DNA from: Xanthobacter agilis
GTDB taxonomy: Bacteria; Pseudomonadota; Alphaproteobacteria; Rhizobiales; Xanthobacteraceae
Direction of reading: 5' to 3'
Length of the DNA: 64,000 bases
Assembly: GCF_021730435.1 (NCBI RefSeq)
Contig: NZ_JABWGX010000020.1
Location: forward strand, 25,115-89,114
The translations under genes and the position numbers were made by a program. Below, piece by piece: positions 17,826 to 26,084 of this stretch. Within the stretch, counting starts at the first letter, position 1, and each line of letters opens with the position of its first letter. The notes beneath the pieces were generated by a model, which saw only the letters and a list, made by a program, of their open reading frames with translations, made no database searches and was not told the origin of the DNA.

Positions 17826-18443
17826 TCAACGCTCGGTCTTCGGGAGAGCGGCTGCGGAATCAGCCTGGCTTTCGAGCAGGCGCTCGGCTTCGGCGGCGAG
17901 CGCCGCATGGCTGCCGCCAGTGCCCTCGTTGGGGTCCTCCATGCGCCCGGTGAAGATGGCCACGCGCTTGATGAGCTCGGAGATGCCCTGCAGCGTGAGG
18001 AAGAAGAAACCCAGAGGTACCAGCGCCTTGGCCGGCCATTGTGGCAGGCCGCCGGCATTCAGGGACTGCTCGTCGATGGCGAAGGAGGAAAGAAAGAACG
18101 GCACCGAGGTCCACAGCAGCAGGATTGAGAACGGCAGCAGGAAGAACAGGTGGCCGAAGATATCGATGCCGTCCCGGACCCGCTTGGAGAGGTGGGAATT
18201 CACAATGTCGATGCGGATATGCTCGTTGTCGAGCAGGGTCCACGACGCGCACAGCAGAAACACGGCCGAGAACAGCACCCATTGCAGTTCCAGCCACGAA
18301 TTGGAGCTGAGGTCGAACACCTTGCGCACCACGGCATTGGTCGCCGAAACGAAAATAGCGGCGACGATGAGCCAGGCGGCAATCTTGCCGATGCGCCTGT
18401 TGACCGCATCGATGCCGCGGGCGAGCGCAAGCAGGGGTGTCAT
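17826..18443 (-). CDS. dctQ: TRAP transporter small permease (DctQ)
   Basis: The 205-residue protein has four predicted membrane helices, with the DctQ-type AWLIVAAIFVSATNAVVRKVF start and the LDNEHIRIDIV motif in the loop between helices. It forms the TRAP membrane complex with the DctM encoded immediately downstream (11 bases between the dctQ stop and the chosen dctM start). No substrate-binding DctP gene lies upstream: the next gene in that direction encodes an unrelated exported protein. Confidence 0.92.
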   Translation of the reverse strand: MTPLLALARGIDAVNRRIGKIAAWLIVAAIFVSATNAVVRKVFDLSSNSWLELQWVLFSAVFLLCASWTLLDNEHIRIDIVNSHLSKRVRDGIDIFGHLFFLLPFSILLLWTSVPFFLSSFAIDEQSLNAGGLPQWPAKALVPLGFFFLTLQGISELIKRVAIFTGRMEDPNEGTGGSHAALAAEAERLLESQADSAAALPKTER

Positions 18444-18681
18444 GGGTTACGTCCCTCGGGCGACCGTTTATCGCAGGCCGCCTGCATTGACGAAAACGGC
18501 AGCCCATTGAGGCGGCACCATAGGCGAACGGGACCACACTTCAAGTGCAGCGGCGGTCAAATCGCCCCGCCCGGCCCTGTGGCGGCCTTCTGATGTGGAC
18601 ACGCTTAAGACAAAAGTCGCACGCCACGCGCTTCTACCGCGTTGCACAAGACGAGTTGCCGCGCAGATCCCCGCCACAACC

Positions 18682-19368
18682 TCATTCCGGCTTTTCCGCC
18701 CAGGGGACAGGCCCCGGCAGCGCCGGCCCGCGCGCGAAGGATCCGGTCGCGCGCGTCCACAGAACGGCCGCGCCGACGCCGGCGACGGGGCTCGACCCGA
18801 CACACCAGACCTGGATATCGGTGCCGTTGCGCGGCAGCAGCGCCACCATCGGGCCAAGCCCCTCCCAGGCTGCGGCTTCTTCCACCACTTCGGGGCTTTC
18901 GCCGCGGCACAGGTCCGCCCCTAGATCCTGGGGCCACACCTGCCCGGTGACGAGGTTCCAGCGTCCCGACGCGCGGGAATAGAAGCGCAGCCGCCCGGCA
19001 AAGGGTCGGCCCACCCGCACCGCCACCTCGCTCAGCCCCACCAGGGGCGCGCCTTCGGAATCGATCCAGGCCGCCACTTCGGTCACCATGCCATCGGCGC
19101 GGTCCATATCGCCCCGGTCGGTGAGGCGCAGATAGAATCGCGGCACGTCGAGCAGCACCGAAACCCGCGCCCGTTCCCCATAAAGCAGGCCGCCCGACGC
19201 GGTCGGCCCGTGGGGTGAAAGGGTGATCTCATAGGCCGGAAAGCCGTTGGGCTGCGCGATCTGCAACTCGCGATAAAGGTCCAGGATGTCCGGCTCCTGC
19301 GCGCGCCCCACCGCCGGCGCCACCAGAAGGGCGAGCAGCAGGAGCAGCCGCGGGAGGGGCGCCCTCAT
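18682..19368 (-). CDS. Exported protein of unknown function
   Basis: The 228-residue product has a clear Sec signal peptide (residues 1-23, ending VGRA before QEPDILDLY). The mature part looks like a beta-rich periplasmic domain: PAYEITLSPHGPTASGG, VLLDVPRFYLRLTDRGDM and RLRFYSRASGRW. Two cysteines occur late in the sequence. I do not recognise a named family. The start overlaps the rluC stop as ATGA (19365-19368), so it is coupled to the pseudouridine synthase gene although the functions look unrelated. Confidence 0.75.
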   Translation of the reverse strand: MRAPLPRLLLLLALLVAPAVGRAQEPDILDLYRELQIAQPNGFPAYEITLSPHGPTASGGLLYGERARVSVLLDVPRFYLRLTDRGDMDRADGMVTEVAAWIDSEGAPLVGLSEVAVRVGRPFAGRLRFYSRASGRWNLVTGQVWPQDLGADLCRGESPEVVEEAAAWEGLGPMVALLPRNGTDIQVWCVGSSPVAGVGAAVLWTRATGSFARGPALPGPVPWAEKPE

Positions 19369-20429
19369 CCCTCCGGCGCCTCCAGGATCGGATCGTACTG
19401 GCTGGCGTCGAAGCCGAGCACGGCGAAGGACTGGGCCATGTGCGGCGGCAGCGGCGCCGACACGTCGATCACCCCCTGCCCGCGCGGATGGGGAATGACG
19501 AGCCGCCGCGCCAGAAGGTGCAACTTGTTCTGGAGGCCGCCGGGCAGCTCCCAGTTCTCGATGTTGAAATACTTCGGATCGCCCACGATGGGATGTCCGA
19601 TGTGCGCAAGATGCGCGCGCAGCTGATGGGTACGACCGGTCACCGGCTTCAGCGACAGCCAGCTCATCTTCTGCGCCGCCTGATCCACCACCGCGTAATA
19701 GGTCACCGCGTGGCTCGCCTCGTCCTCGCCGTGGCGGGCGACGCGCATCTTTTCCTCTTCCTCGTCGCGGGCGAGATAGGTGGAAATGCGGCCCTGGCGG
19801 GGCTTTGGCACGCCGGGCACCAGCGCCCAATAGACCTTGCGCGCCTCCCGCGAGCGGAAGCTCTTGGCCAGCACCGAGGCGGCAAGGCGGGTCTTGGCCA
19901 CCAGCAGGCAACCGGAGGTATCCTTGTCGATGCGGTGGACGAGGCGCGGCTTCTGGCCGTCCTTGTCGCGCATGGTCTCCAGCAGCCCGTCCAGATGGCG
20001 GTAGGTGCCGGAGCCGCCCTGCACCGCAAGGCCGAACGGCTTGTTGAGCACCATCACGTCCTTGTCCTCATAGAGGATCAGGGATCGGAGGAAGGCGAGA
20101 TCGTCATTCACCTTGACGCCCGGTCGCGCGGCCTTGGCCGGGACGCCGCCCGGCCCCGTGCCGGCGGCGCTTCCGGTCCGGCCCGCGGCATTCGGGGCAC
20201 CCGGCGCCGCCGGGGCCTCCTCGCCGTCGCCGAGCGGCGGCACGCGCACGGACTGGCCGGGATCAAGACGGGTGGAGGTCTTGACGCGACCGCCATCGAC
20301 CCGCACCTGCCCGGTCCGCACCAGCTTCTGGAGGTGACCGAAGGACAGGTCGGGATAATGCAGCTTGAACCAGCGGTCGAGGCGCATGCCGGCCTCGTCC
20401 TCACTCACCGTCTTCAGTTCAACTGCCAT
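19365..20429 (-). CDS. rluC: RluA-family 23S rRNA pseudouridine synthase (RluC type)
   Basis: The protein has an N-terminal S4 RNA-binding domain (RLDRWFKLHYPDLSFGHLQKLV) and a pseudouridine synthase domain with the catalytic motif VHRIDKDTSGCLLVAKT, where the Asp is the nucleophile. A Gly/Pro-rich linker of about 35 residues separates the two domains. The later blocks TGRTHQLRAHLAHIGHPIVGD and KLHLLARRL are complete. I place the start at ATG 20429 (354 residues) by family alignment and a GAGGAT upstream; ATG 20453 is an alternative. The exact uridines modified are inferred from RluC relatives. Confidence 0.88.
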   Translation of the reverse strand: MAVELKTVSEDEAGMRLDRWFKLHYPDLSFGHLQKLVRTGQVRVDGGRVKTSTRLDPGQSVRVPPLGDGEEAPAAPGAPNAAGRTGSAAGTGPGGVPAKAARPGVKVNDDLAFLRSLILYEDKDVMVLNKPFGLAVQGGSGTYRHLDGLLETMRDKDGQKPRLVHRIDKDTSGCLLVAKTRLAASVLAKSFRSREARKVYWALVPGVPKPRQGRISTYLARDEEEEKMRVARHGEDEASHAVTYYAVVDQAAQKMSWLSLKPVTGRTHQLRAHLAHIGHPIVGDPKYFNIENWELPGGLQNKLHLLARRLVIPHPRGQGVIDVSAPLPPHMAQSFAVLGFDASQYDPILEAPEG

Positions 20430-20526
20430 CTTGTGTCGATCCTCGGGCGCCATCGCTCGCGCGTTCACGACAGGCAATAGTGCATGGCGGGCGCGCCGTC
20501 ACGTCTCGACCGTCGCGGCCCGCTGC

Positions 20527-20916
20527 TCAGGTGAGGGTGCGCACCAGCCAGATACCCGCGAACACGCCGAGAAAGCCGAATACCACCGATGCCGCCGCAT
20601 ACAGCAGGGCAAGACCACTGTCGCCCCGCTCCATCAGGAAAAAGAAATCCAGCGAGAACGTGGAGAAGGTGGTGTAGCCGCCCAGCACACCGGTGGTGAG
20701 GAACAGGCGCATGCTCTGGGTCCAGCTTTCGCCGTCCTTGAAGGCGAAATACCCCATGATGAGGCCCATCAACAAGCTGCCGGTGACATTGATGAAGAGG
20801 GTGGCGAAGGGAAAGCCGACCCCGAGCAGCCTGGGGATGGTGAGGTTCACCAGATGGCGCACCACGCCGCCGAGGCCTGCACCCAGAAACACCACAAGAA
20901 CGGGATGGAAGATCAT
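20527..20916 (-). CDS. crcB: Fluoride exporter CrcB/Fluc
   Basis: A 129-residue membrane protein with four helices, of the dimeric Fluc channel family that exports fluoride. The signature blocks are present: FLGAGLGGVVRHLV, INVTGSLLMGLIMGYF and GGYTTFSTFSLDF (the TTFSTFS phenylalanine box). I start at ATG 20916; a GTG nine bases upstream is possible. The 240 bp upstream was checked for a fluoride riboswitch: GGCGATGG occurs once, but the expected stems and pseudoknot cannot be drawn. Confidence 0.9.
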   Translation of the reverse strand: MIFHPVLVVFLGAGLGGVVRHLVNLTIPRLLGVGFPFATLFINVTGSLLMGLIMGYFAFKDGESWTQSMRLFLTTGVLGGYTTFSTFSLDFFFLMERGDSGLALLYAAASVVFGFLGVFAGIWLVRTLT

Positions 20917-21156
20917 CTGCGGCACGGCTCCCCCTCGCGTCGGCTGGAAACGATGAACGGTTTTGCTCCACGGCACCGGCGCGATCATGCCCGCCAGCCG
21001 CCATGCTGGAGGTCGCACTGTTGGACGCGATTGTCCATCGCCCGGTCACGCCGCGATACACGCCGGGATGGTAGGTGCCATTCGTGAGGATGTAACATCG
21101 GCGTCGCTACAATCGCGACCGTCGGGCCGCGACTCGCACTTTGGGGGATGAGTCAG

Positions 21157-21411
21157 ATGAAGATGCAAATTCTTGCCGCAATGGCTCTGCTCATGGTCAG
21201 CAGCGGAGCCGCGTTCGCGGATCGCGCGCTCACCGCGGATGAGCAGGAAAAAGTCCAGGCCGCGCTCACCGCGCAAGGGTGCAAGGGCGGCTCCATGAAG
21301 GTCGACGACGGTCTCTTCGAGGTGGACAACGCCACCTGCGCGGACGGTCACGTCTACGACTTCAAGTTCGGCCCGGACTATAAGCTGCTCCACAAGGACT
21401 TCGAGCACTGA
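21157..21411 (+). CDS. Small exported PepSY-like protein
   Basis: The 84-residue product has a signal peptide (MKMQILAAMALLMVSSGAAFA, cleavage after residue 21). A mature domain of about 60 residues follows, reading LTADEQEKVQAALTAQGCKGG and VDDGLFEVDNATCADGHVYDF. The helix-then-strands pattern and length match periplasmic PepSY-like proteins; two cysteines could pair. ATG 21157 was chosen because GGGGG lies nine bases upstream, while ATG 21148 directly abuts it. No neighbour suggests a role. Confidence 0.7.
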   Translation: MKMQILAAMALLMVSSGAAFADRALTADEQEKVQAALTAQGCKGGSMKVDDGLFEVDNATCADGHVYDFKFGPDYKLLHKDFEH

Positions 21412-21452
21412 TCGGCTCTCGCCCGGCCGCAGGACGCGGCCAGGCGAATGGA

Positions 21453-21478
21453 CGGGTGGAGCCGGATGTCTCCACCCG
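21453..21478. terminator. Hairpin between convergent small exported protein gene and metY
   Basis: A perfect 9-bp stem (CGGGTGGAG with CTCCACCCG) and 8-base loop lies midway in the 85 bp between two convergent genes. There is no T-run, so termination is inferred from position. Confidence 0.4.
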
Positions 21479-21496
21479 CAACGGTCCGAACCCGGC

Positions 21497-22804
21497 TCAG
21501 ACCTTGGCGAGCGCCTGGTCGAGGTCGGCGATGATGTCCGCCACATCCTCGATGCCCACCGAAAGGCGCACCACTTCCGGCCCGGCGCCGGCGATCACCT
21601 TGGCTTCGTCGGTGAGCTGGCGGTGGGTGGTGGACGCGGGATGGATGATGAGCGAACGCGTATCGCCGATATTGGCGAGGTGCGAGAACAGTTCCACGTT
21701 CGACACCAGTTGGACGCCGGCTTCGTAGCCCCCCTTCAGGCCGAAGGTGAACACGGCGCCCGCGCCCTTCGGCAGGTATTTTTGCGCCAGGGCATGGTAG
21801 CGATCGCTCTCAAGGCCGGGATAGCTCACCCACGCGACCTTCGGATGGGCCGCTAGGTATTTTGCCACGGCAAGGGCGTTGTCGCTGTGCCGCTGCATGC
21901 GCAGACCCAGCGTCTCGATGCCGGTAAGGATGAGGAACGCATTGAAAGGCGACAGCGAGGGGCCAAGATCGCGCAGCCCCAACACCCGCGCGGCGATAGC
22001 GAAGGCGAAATTGCCGAAGGTCTCGTGCAGCACCAAGCCCTGATATTCCGGGCGCGGCGCGGTCAGGAACGGATAGCGCCCGGAGGCGGACCAGTCGAAG
22101 GTGCCCCCGTCCACGATGACGCCGCCGAGCGAATTGCCGTGGCCGCCCAGGAACTTGGTGGCCGAATGCACGACAATGTCGGCGCCGTCCTTGATCGGCT
22201 GCCACAGGTAGGGCGTCGCCAGCGTGTTGTCCACGATCAGCGGCACGCCGGCCTTCTTGGCGATGGCGGAAATGGCCGCCACATCCACCACCACGCCGCC
22301 GGGATTGGCCACGCTCTCGATGAAGATGGCCTTGGTCTTGTCGGTGATCGCCGCCTCGAAGCTGGAGACGTCGTCCGGGTCCGCCCACTTCACGTTCCAG
22401 CCGAAGCTCTTGAAGGCGTGGCTGAACTGGTTGATGGAGCCGCCATAGAGCTTGCGCGAGGCGACGAACTCATCCCCCGGCGTCAGCAGCGTGTGGAACA
22501 CGAGGTGCTGCGCGGCATGGCCCGAGGCCACCGCCAGCGCCGCCGTGCCGCCTTCCAGCGCCGCCACCCGCTCCTCCAGCACCGCATTGGTGGGGTTGCC
22601 GAGGCGGGTGTAGATGTTGCCGAACGTCTGCAACCCGAACAGCGCCGCCGCATGGTCCACATCATCGAACACGAACGACGTGGTCTGGTAGATGGGGGTC
22701 GCGCGCGCGCCCGTGGTCGGGTCGGGCTGGGCGCCGGCGTGAATCGCCAAGGTCGCGAATCCCGGCTCGTGCACGGGGGCCTCGGGGTTGGTCTCGTCGG
22801 TCAT
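21497..22804 (-). CDS. metY: O-acetylhomoserine sulfhydrylase
   Basis: The 435-residue PLP enzyme of the Cys/Met metabolism family makes homocysteine from O-acetylhomoserine and sulfide. The PLP lysine is Lys217 in HSATKFLGGHGN. Other marks are FATLAIHAGAQPDPTTGARATPIYQT, the GNIYTRLGNPTNAVLEERV block, and a C-terminal HPASTTHRQL. These favour MetY over cystathionine synthases. ATG 22804 has GGGAGG eight bases upstream. A 21-bp AT-rich palindrome lies about 56 bp upstream of the start. The CoA-binding protein gene upstream is a common neighbour of this enzyme in alphaproteobacteria. Confidence 0.93.
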   Translation of the reverse strand: MTDETNPEAPVHEPGFATLAIHAGAQPDPTTGARATPIYQTTSFVFDDVDHAAALFGLQTFGNIYTRLGNPTNAVLEERVAALEGGTAALAVASGHAAQHLVFHTLLTPGDEFVASRKLYGGSINQFSHAFKSFGWNVKWADPDDVSSFEAAITDKTKAIFIESVANPGGVVVDVAAISAIAKKAGVPLIVDNTLATPYLWQPIKDGADIVVHSATKFLGGHGNSLGGVIVDGGTFDWSASGRYPFLTAPRPEYQGLVLHETFGNFAFAIAARVLGLRDLGPSLSPFNAFLILTGIETLGLRMQRHSDNALAVAKYLAAHPKVAWVSYPGLESDRYHALAQKYLPKGAGAVFTFGLKGGYEAGVQLVSNVELFSHLANIGDTRSLIIHPASTTHRQLTDEAKVIAGAGPEVVRLSVGIEDVADIIADLDQALAKV

Positions 22805-22859
22805 CGGGATCCTCCCAGGATGCCGGCCCCTTGGGCCGTCGTTAAGTCTTATATTCCGA

Positions 22860-22880
22860 TGTATTTTGTTGGAAAATACA
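22860..22880. promoter_or_regulatory. AT-rich palindrome upstream of metY (candidate operator)
   Basis: Perfect 8-bp arms TGTATTTT and AAAATACA flank a 5-base centre, beside a run of seven T. It sits in the only strongly AT-rich stretch of the 192-bp region before metY. This is typical of a dimeric regulator site; the protein is unknown. The motif lacks the GCTAAA and stem elements of a SAM-II riboswitch. Confidence 0.5.
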
Positions 22881-22996
22881 TTTTTTTCGCGGCTTGCCCC
22901 AAGGCGCGCGAATGCCCATGCCTTCGCGCCTCGAAACACGCAAGCCTCGCAGGGGTTTAACAAATTCCCGGCGGGTCAAGCCCGCGCGGCGTGGCG

Positions 22997-23548
22997 TCAG
23001 GCGCCCGAAGCCGGCCCCTGGGGCTTGCGGGAGGCGATGGAAAGCCGCTGCACCCCCTCCCCCAGCCGCTTCGGCCGGCGCGACGACAGGGTTCGGGAGT
23101 TCACGCCGGTCCAGCCGATCTCGCCGGAGAGGCGCGCATATTCGATCTTCGGGCAGCGGTTCATCACCACCTTGAGCCCGGCGGATTCGGCCTTGGCGGC
23201 GACCTCGTCGTTGCGCACCCCGAGCTGCATCCACAGCACCTTCGGCGGGGGCACGAGGGCCGCCACCTCCTCCCACACGGCCGGCAGGTGCTCCGGCGCG
23301 CGGAACACGTCCACCATGTCGATGGGCTCGGGCACGTCGGCGAGGCGGGCGACGAAGGTGAGCCCGGCCACCACCTTGCCGGCCTGCCCCGGATTGACCG
23401 GGAACACGCGATAGCCGCGCTCGGAGAGGTATTTCATCACGAAATAGGACGGCCGGGCGCTATTGGTGCTGGCGCCGACGATGGCAATGGTGCGCACCTC
23501 TTCCAAGATGCCGCGGATATAGCTGTCGGCGTACTGATCATGGTTCAT
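22997..23548 (-). CDS. CoA-binding (Rossmann) domain protein, YccU type
   Basis: A 183-residue protein with the CoA_binding fold: TIAIVGASTNSARPSYFVMKY near residues 20-40, YRVFPVNPG, and PIDMVDVFRAPEHLP. It lacks the ligase half of succinyl-CoA or acetyl-CoA synthetases, so it probably binds CoA or a nucleotide without catalysis by itself. The C-terminal 40 residues are basic and poorly conserved. It lies 35 bp downstream of tatD and 192 bp upstream of metY on the same strand. Confidence 0.85.
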   Translation of the reverse strand: MNHDQYADSYIRGILEEVRTIAIVGASTNSARPSYFVMKYLSERGYRVFPVNPGQAGKVVAGLTFVARLADVPEPIDMVDVFRAPEHLPAVWEEVAALVPPPKVLWMQLGVRNDEVAAKAESAGLKVVMNRCPKIEYARLSGEIGWTGVNSRTLSSRRPKRLGEGVQRLSIASRKPQGPASGA

Positions 23549-23583
23549 GGCCGCCTCCCGTTCTGTCGTCCTTGCCCGCGGCG

Positions 23584-24360
23584 TCAGAGCTTCGCCTTGC
23601 GGAACAGCCGGGCGAAGTTGTCCGTGGTGGCCTGCGCCACCTGCTCGGCGCTCACACCACGCGCCTGCGCCAGCACCTTGGCGGTCTGGGTCACGAATGA
23701 AGGCTCGTTGCGGCTGCCGCGATGGGGCACGGGCGCGAGATAGGGCGAATCCGTCTCCACCAGAATGCGATCTTCCGGCACCGTGGCGGCAATGGCCCGC
23801 AGATCCTCGCTTTTCTTGAAGGTGATGACCCCGGAAAAGGAGATATAACCGCCCAGCGCCAACGCCCGCCGCGCCAGTTCCGGGCCGGCGGTGAAGCAAT
23901 GCAGCAGGAAGGGAAAGGCGCCCTTGGCGCTTTCCTCCTCCAGGATGGCGGCGGTGTCATCGTCCGCGTCGCGGGCGTGGATCACCAGCGGCAGGCCGGT
24001 CTCGCGCGCGGCGGCGATGTGGGTACGGAAGCCCTGCTCCTGCGCCGCGCGCGGGCAGGTGTCGTAATGATAGTCGAGCCCCACCTCGCCGATGGCCACC
24101 ACCTTGGGGTGCGCCGCCAGGGCCACGAGGTCCGCGGTGGTCACATCGAGTTCCTCGACCGCGTAATGGGGATGGGTGCCCACGGAGCAGCTCACCGCGT
24201 CGAACCGCTCGGCGATGGCGCGGATGGCCTCAAACTTCCGCACCCGCGTCGAGATGGTGACCAGATGGCCGACGCCCGCGGCCTGCGCGCGCGCCACCAC
24301 GTCCGGCAGTTCGGCGGAAAAATCGGGGAAATCCAGGTGGCAATGGCTGTCGACGAGCAT
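23584..24360 (-). CDS. tatD: TatD family metal-dependent DNase
   Basis: A 258-residue TIM-barrel hydrolase of the TatD group, cytosolic Mg-dependent 3' exonucleases tied to DNA repair. HxH is at residues 6 and 8 (VDSHCHLDF). The metal Glu is in AIGEVGLDYHYD, His in LPLVIHARDADDD and HCFTAG, and the final Asp in ILVETDSPYLAP. In many relatives tatD follows metG directly; here about 3 kb with bioY, a lipoprotein gene and a chemoreceptor-like gene lies between. Confidence 0.93.
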   Translation of the reverse strand: MLVDSHCHLDFPDFSAELPDVVARAQAAGVGHLVTISTRVRKFEAIRAIAERFDAVSCSVGTHPHYAVEELDVTTADLVALAAHPKVVAIGEVGLDYHYDTCPRAAQEQGFRTHIAAARETGLPLVIHARDADDDTAAILEEESAKGAFPFLLHCFTAGPELARRALALGGYISFSGVITFKKSEDLRAIAATVPEDRILVETDSPYLAPVPHRGSRNEPSFVTQTAKVLAQARGVSAEQVAQATTDNFARLFRKAKL

Positions 24361-24490
24361 GGCGGGTCACGCATATCCGGAAGATGACCCTTCCCATAAG
24401 CCCATCGGCGCGCGCCGTCGAGGCGGCGCGACAGCCGGTGGGCGGCGTGCCAGGATGCCGCCCCTCGACTCGCCCAGCAGGAGTTCCAAC

Positions 24491-25057
24491 GTGCCGCCCT
24501 TCCGCCCCGCCTTCCAGCGCCTCGCGGAGGCGTCCCTGCCATGGGCCGCCGCGCTCGTGGTGCTCTCGGTCGCGCTGCTGGCGTGGAGTGCGCAGGTGTC
24601 CCTTCCGGTCCAGCCGGTGCCCATCACCCTGCAAAGCTATGTGCTGCTCACCCTCGCGGCCCTGTTCGGCTGGCAGCTGGGAGCGCTCGTGGTTGCCGCT
24701 TATGTGGCGCTCGGGCTGGCTGGCCTGCCGGTGTTCGCCAACGGGGGGAGCGGGCTGGCCGTGCTCGCGGGTCCGTCGGCCGGCTTCATCGCGGGGTTCG
24801 TGGTGGTTGGCGTCGGTGTTGGCGCGCTCCAGCAATATTGGGCCCGGCTGCGTCCGCTACCCCTGTTCGCCACGCTGGCGCTGGGCCATCTGGTGCTGAT
24901 GGCCATGGGCGCGGGCTGGATCGCCATCAAGGGCGGCTATGCCGTGGCCTTGGACAAGGCCTTCCTGCCCTTCCTGCCGGGCGCGGCGGTGAAGTCCATC
25001 GCCGCCCTCGCCACCGTGATCGTGGTGGAACGCCTCGCGGGCACGCCCCGGCACTGA
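24491..25057 (+). CDS. bioY: Biotin transporter S component BioY
   Basis: The 188-residue integral membrane protein has six predicted helices and the BioY signatures VSLPVQPVPITLQSYVLLTL and GLPVFANGGSGLAVLAGPSAGFIAGF. It binds biotin and works with ECF energising units or, in some bacteria, alone; no bioM or bioN gene is adjacent. GTG 24491 was chosen because CAGGAG lies seven bases upstream; ATG 24455 is in frame but poorly supported. No TTATNNATAA-like BioR site was seen in the 130 bp upstream. Confidence 0.9.
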   Translation: MPPFRPAFQRLAEASLPWAAALVVLSVALLAWSAQVSLPVQPVPITLQSYVLLTLAALFGWQLGALVVAAYVALGLAGLPVFANGGSGLAVLAGPSAGFIAGFVVVGVGVGALQQYWARLRPLPLFATLALGHLVLMAMGAGWIAIKGGYAVALDKAFLPFLPGAAVKSIAALATVIVVERLAGTPRH

Positions 25058-25086
25058 AGCCGGGATGCGCGGACGTTCAAGGCCGC

Positions 25087-25590
25087 TCAGACCGAATCGG
25101 CAATTTCCTTCTTGAGGGCTTCCGCGTCCGGTCCCGGCATGGCGATGGCCCGCACCACCTCACCCGGACTGCCCGGATTGGTGACGATGGACGCCTCCAG
25201 CGACACCGTGACCGCGCCACCGGACGTGTTGAAGATGTAGTCCAGCCGGAACGCCGCATTGGAAGAGGCCCCGTTGGTGCGCTTCAGCGCTTCATCCGGC
25301 GGCAGGCGCTTTTCCGCCACGAGCTGGGCCGGTTGATCGACGGTGATGGCATAGCCGCGCGCGCGCCGCGCGGTGGCCAACCGTCCGCGGACCAGGGTCG
25401 CATCCGCAGCAGGCAAGCGCACCTCGATGCGGGGCACCGTGGGCCCCTCGGGCACCGGAGGCGGCGCCCCGGCCGGCATCATGGGGGGAATCGGGTCATA
25501 ATTGGCCGGGGTCTGAGCCACGCGATCGCTCGAACAGGCTGTCACGAGCAGCACCGCAGCGAGTCCAAACACCCCTTTCAGCCTCGTCAT
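25087..25590 (-). CDS. Lipoprotein of unknown function
   Basis: The 167-residue product has a lipoprotein signal: MTRLKG, a hydrophobic core, then the lipobox VTAC with Cys at about residue 19. A Pro-rich linker (PPMMPAGAPPPVPEGP) leads to a compact domain of about 110 residues that mixes RLDYIFNTSGGAVTVSLEAS with a helical end. Ser follows the lipobox Cys, so outer membrane delivery is likely. I do not recognise the family. ATG 25590 has GGGAG eight bases upstream. It is convergent with bioY and divergent from the chemoreceptor-like gene. Confidence 0.7.
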   Translation of the reverse strand: MTRLKGVFGLAAVLLVTACSSDRVAQTPANYDPIPPMMPAGAPPPVPEGPTVPRIEVRLPAADATLVRGRLATARRARGYAITVDQPAQLVAEKRLPPDEALKRTNGASSNAAFRLDYIFNTSGGAVTVSLEASIVTNPGSPGEVVRAIAMPGPDAEALKKEIADSV

Positions 25591-26084
25591 CGGCACTGCT
25601 CCCGCAACCTCCCCGTCCAACGGCGCCACACGCCTCGCACGACGGCGGCACCCTAAAGCATTTTCCCGCATCATTGAATTGCGAAAATCCATGAACCGGT
25701 TGTCCTAGCGTCATGCGGATCGCCGACAGCCGAGTCGCCTACGCGCAGGGAGGGGCGCCGTCCGGCCCGCACCGGTGTCGAACGGCGCCAATACACAAAG
25801 AAACCCGCCTCCGCGCCTGCACGAATATGTCGCATAACGCGGACCGACCGCCACAAAAACCAAGCGAGAGAAATCACTCGACGGCCAGGGCAGAGTGCCA
25901 TGCAGAATTACGCTGCACCGCAAAATCAATGCGTTGGATCAAAATCCGCGAACCTTTCCTTGCACGCGCAATGGACAGCGGCGCCGCGCCGACGCAAGCT
26001 GAGAACAGGGAGAGCCGGCGGTACCACTTGCCGGAAAATATTGTTCCTGCAAAGAAACAATGAACGCCTGCAGGGGAAAGCCAT
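25591..26084. other. 494-bp intergenic region between divergent genes
   Basis: This separates the lipoprotein gene from the chemoreceptor-like gene and must hold both promoters. Composition is clearly richer in A+T than the surroundings, especially 25800-25960 and 26030-26070. GGTACCACTTGC near 26019 resembles a sigma-54 site but the spacing is wrong. No gene, stable hairpin or repeat was found. Confidence 0.5.

Noticed and set aside
20917..21156. Possible fluoride riboswitch upstream of crcB
   Set aside because: One GGCGATGG element is present on the gene strand, but the matching stems, the conserved CTGATG segment and the pseudoknot cannot be formed.
22805..22996. Possible SAM-II riboswitch upstream of metY
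   Set aside because: The GATTTG, GATAAA and GCTAAA consensus elements of SAM-II are not present in order; only an AT-rich palindrome is seen.
26000..26040. Sigma-54 promoter before the chemoreceptor-like gene
   Set aside because: GG and GC elements occur but with 8 or 11 bases between them instead of 10.
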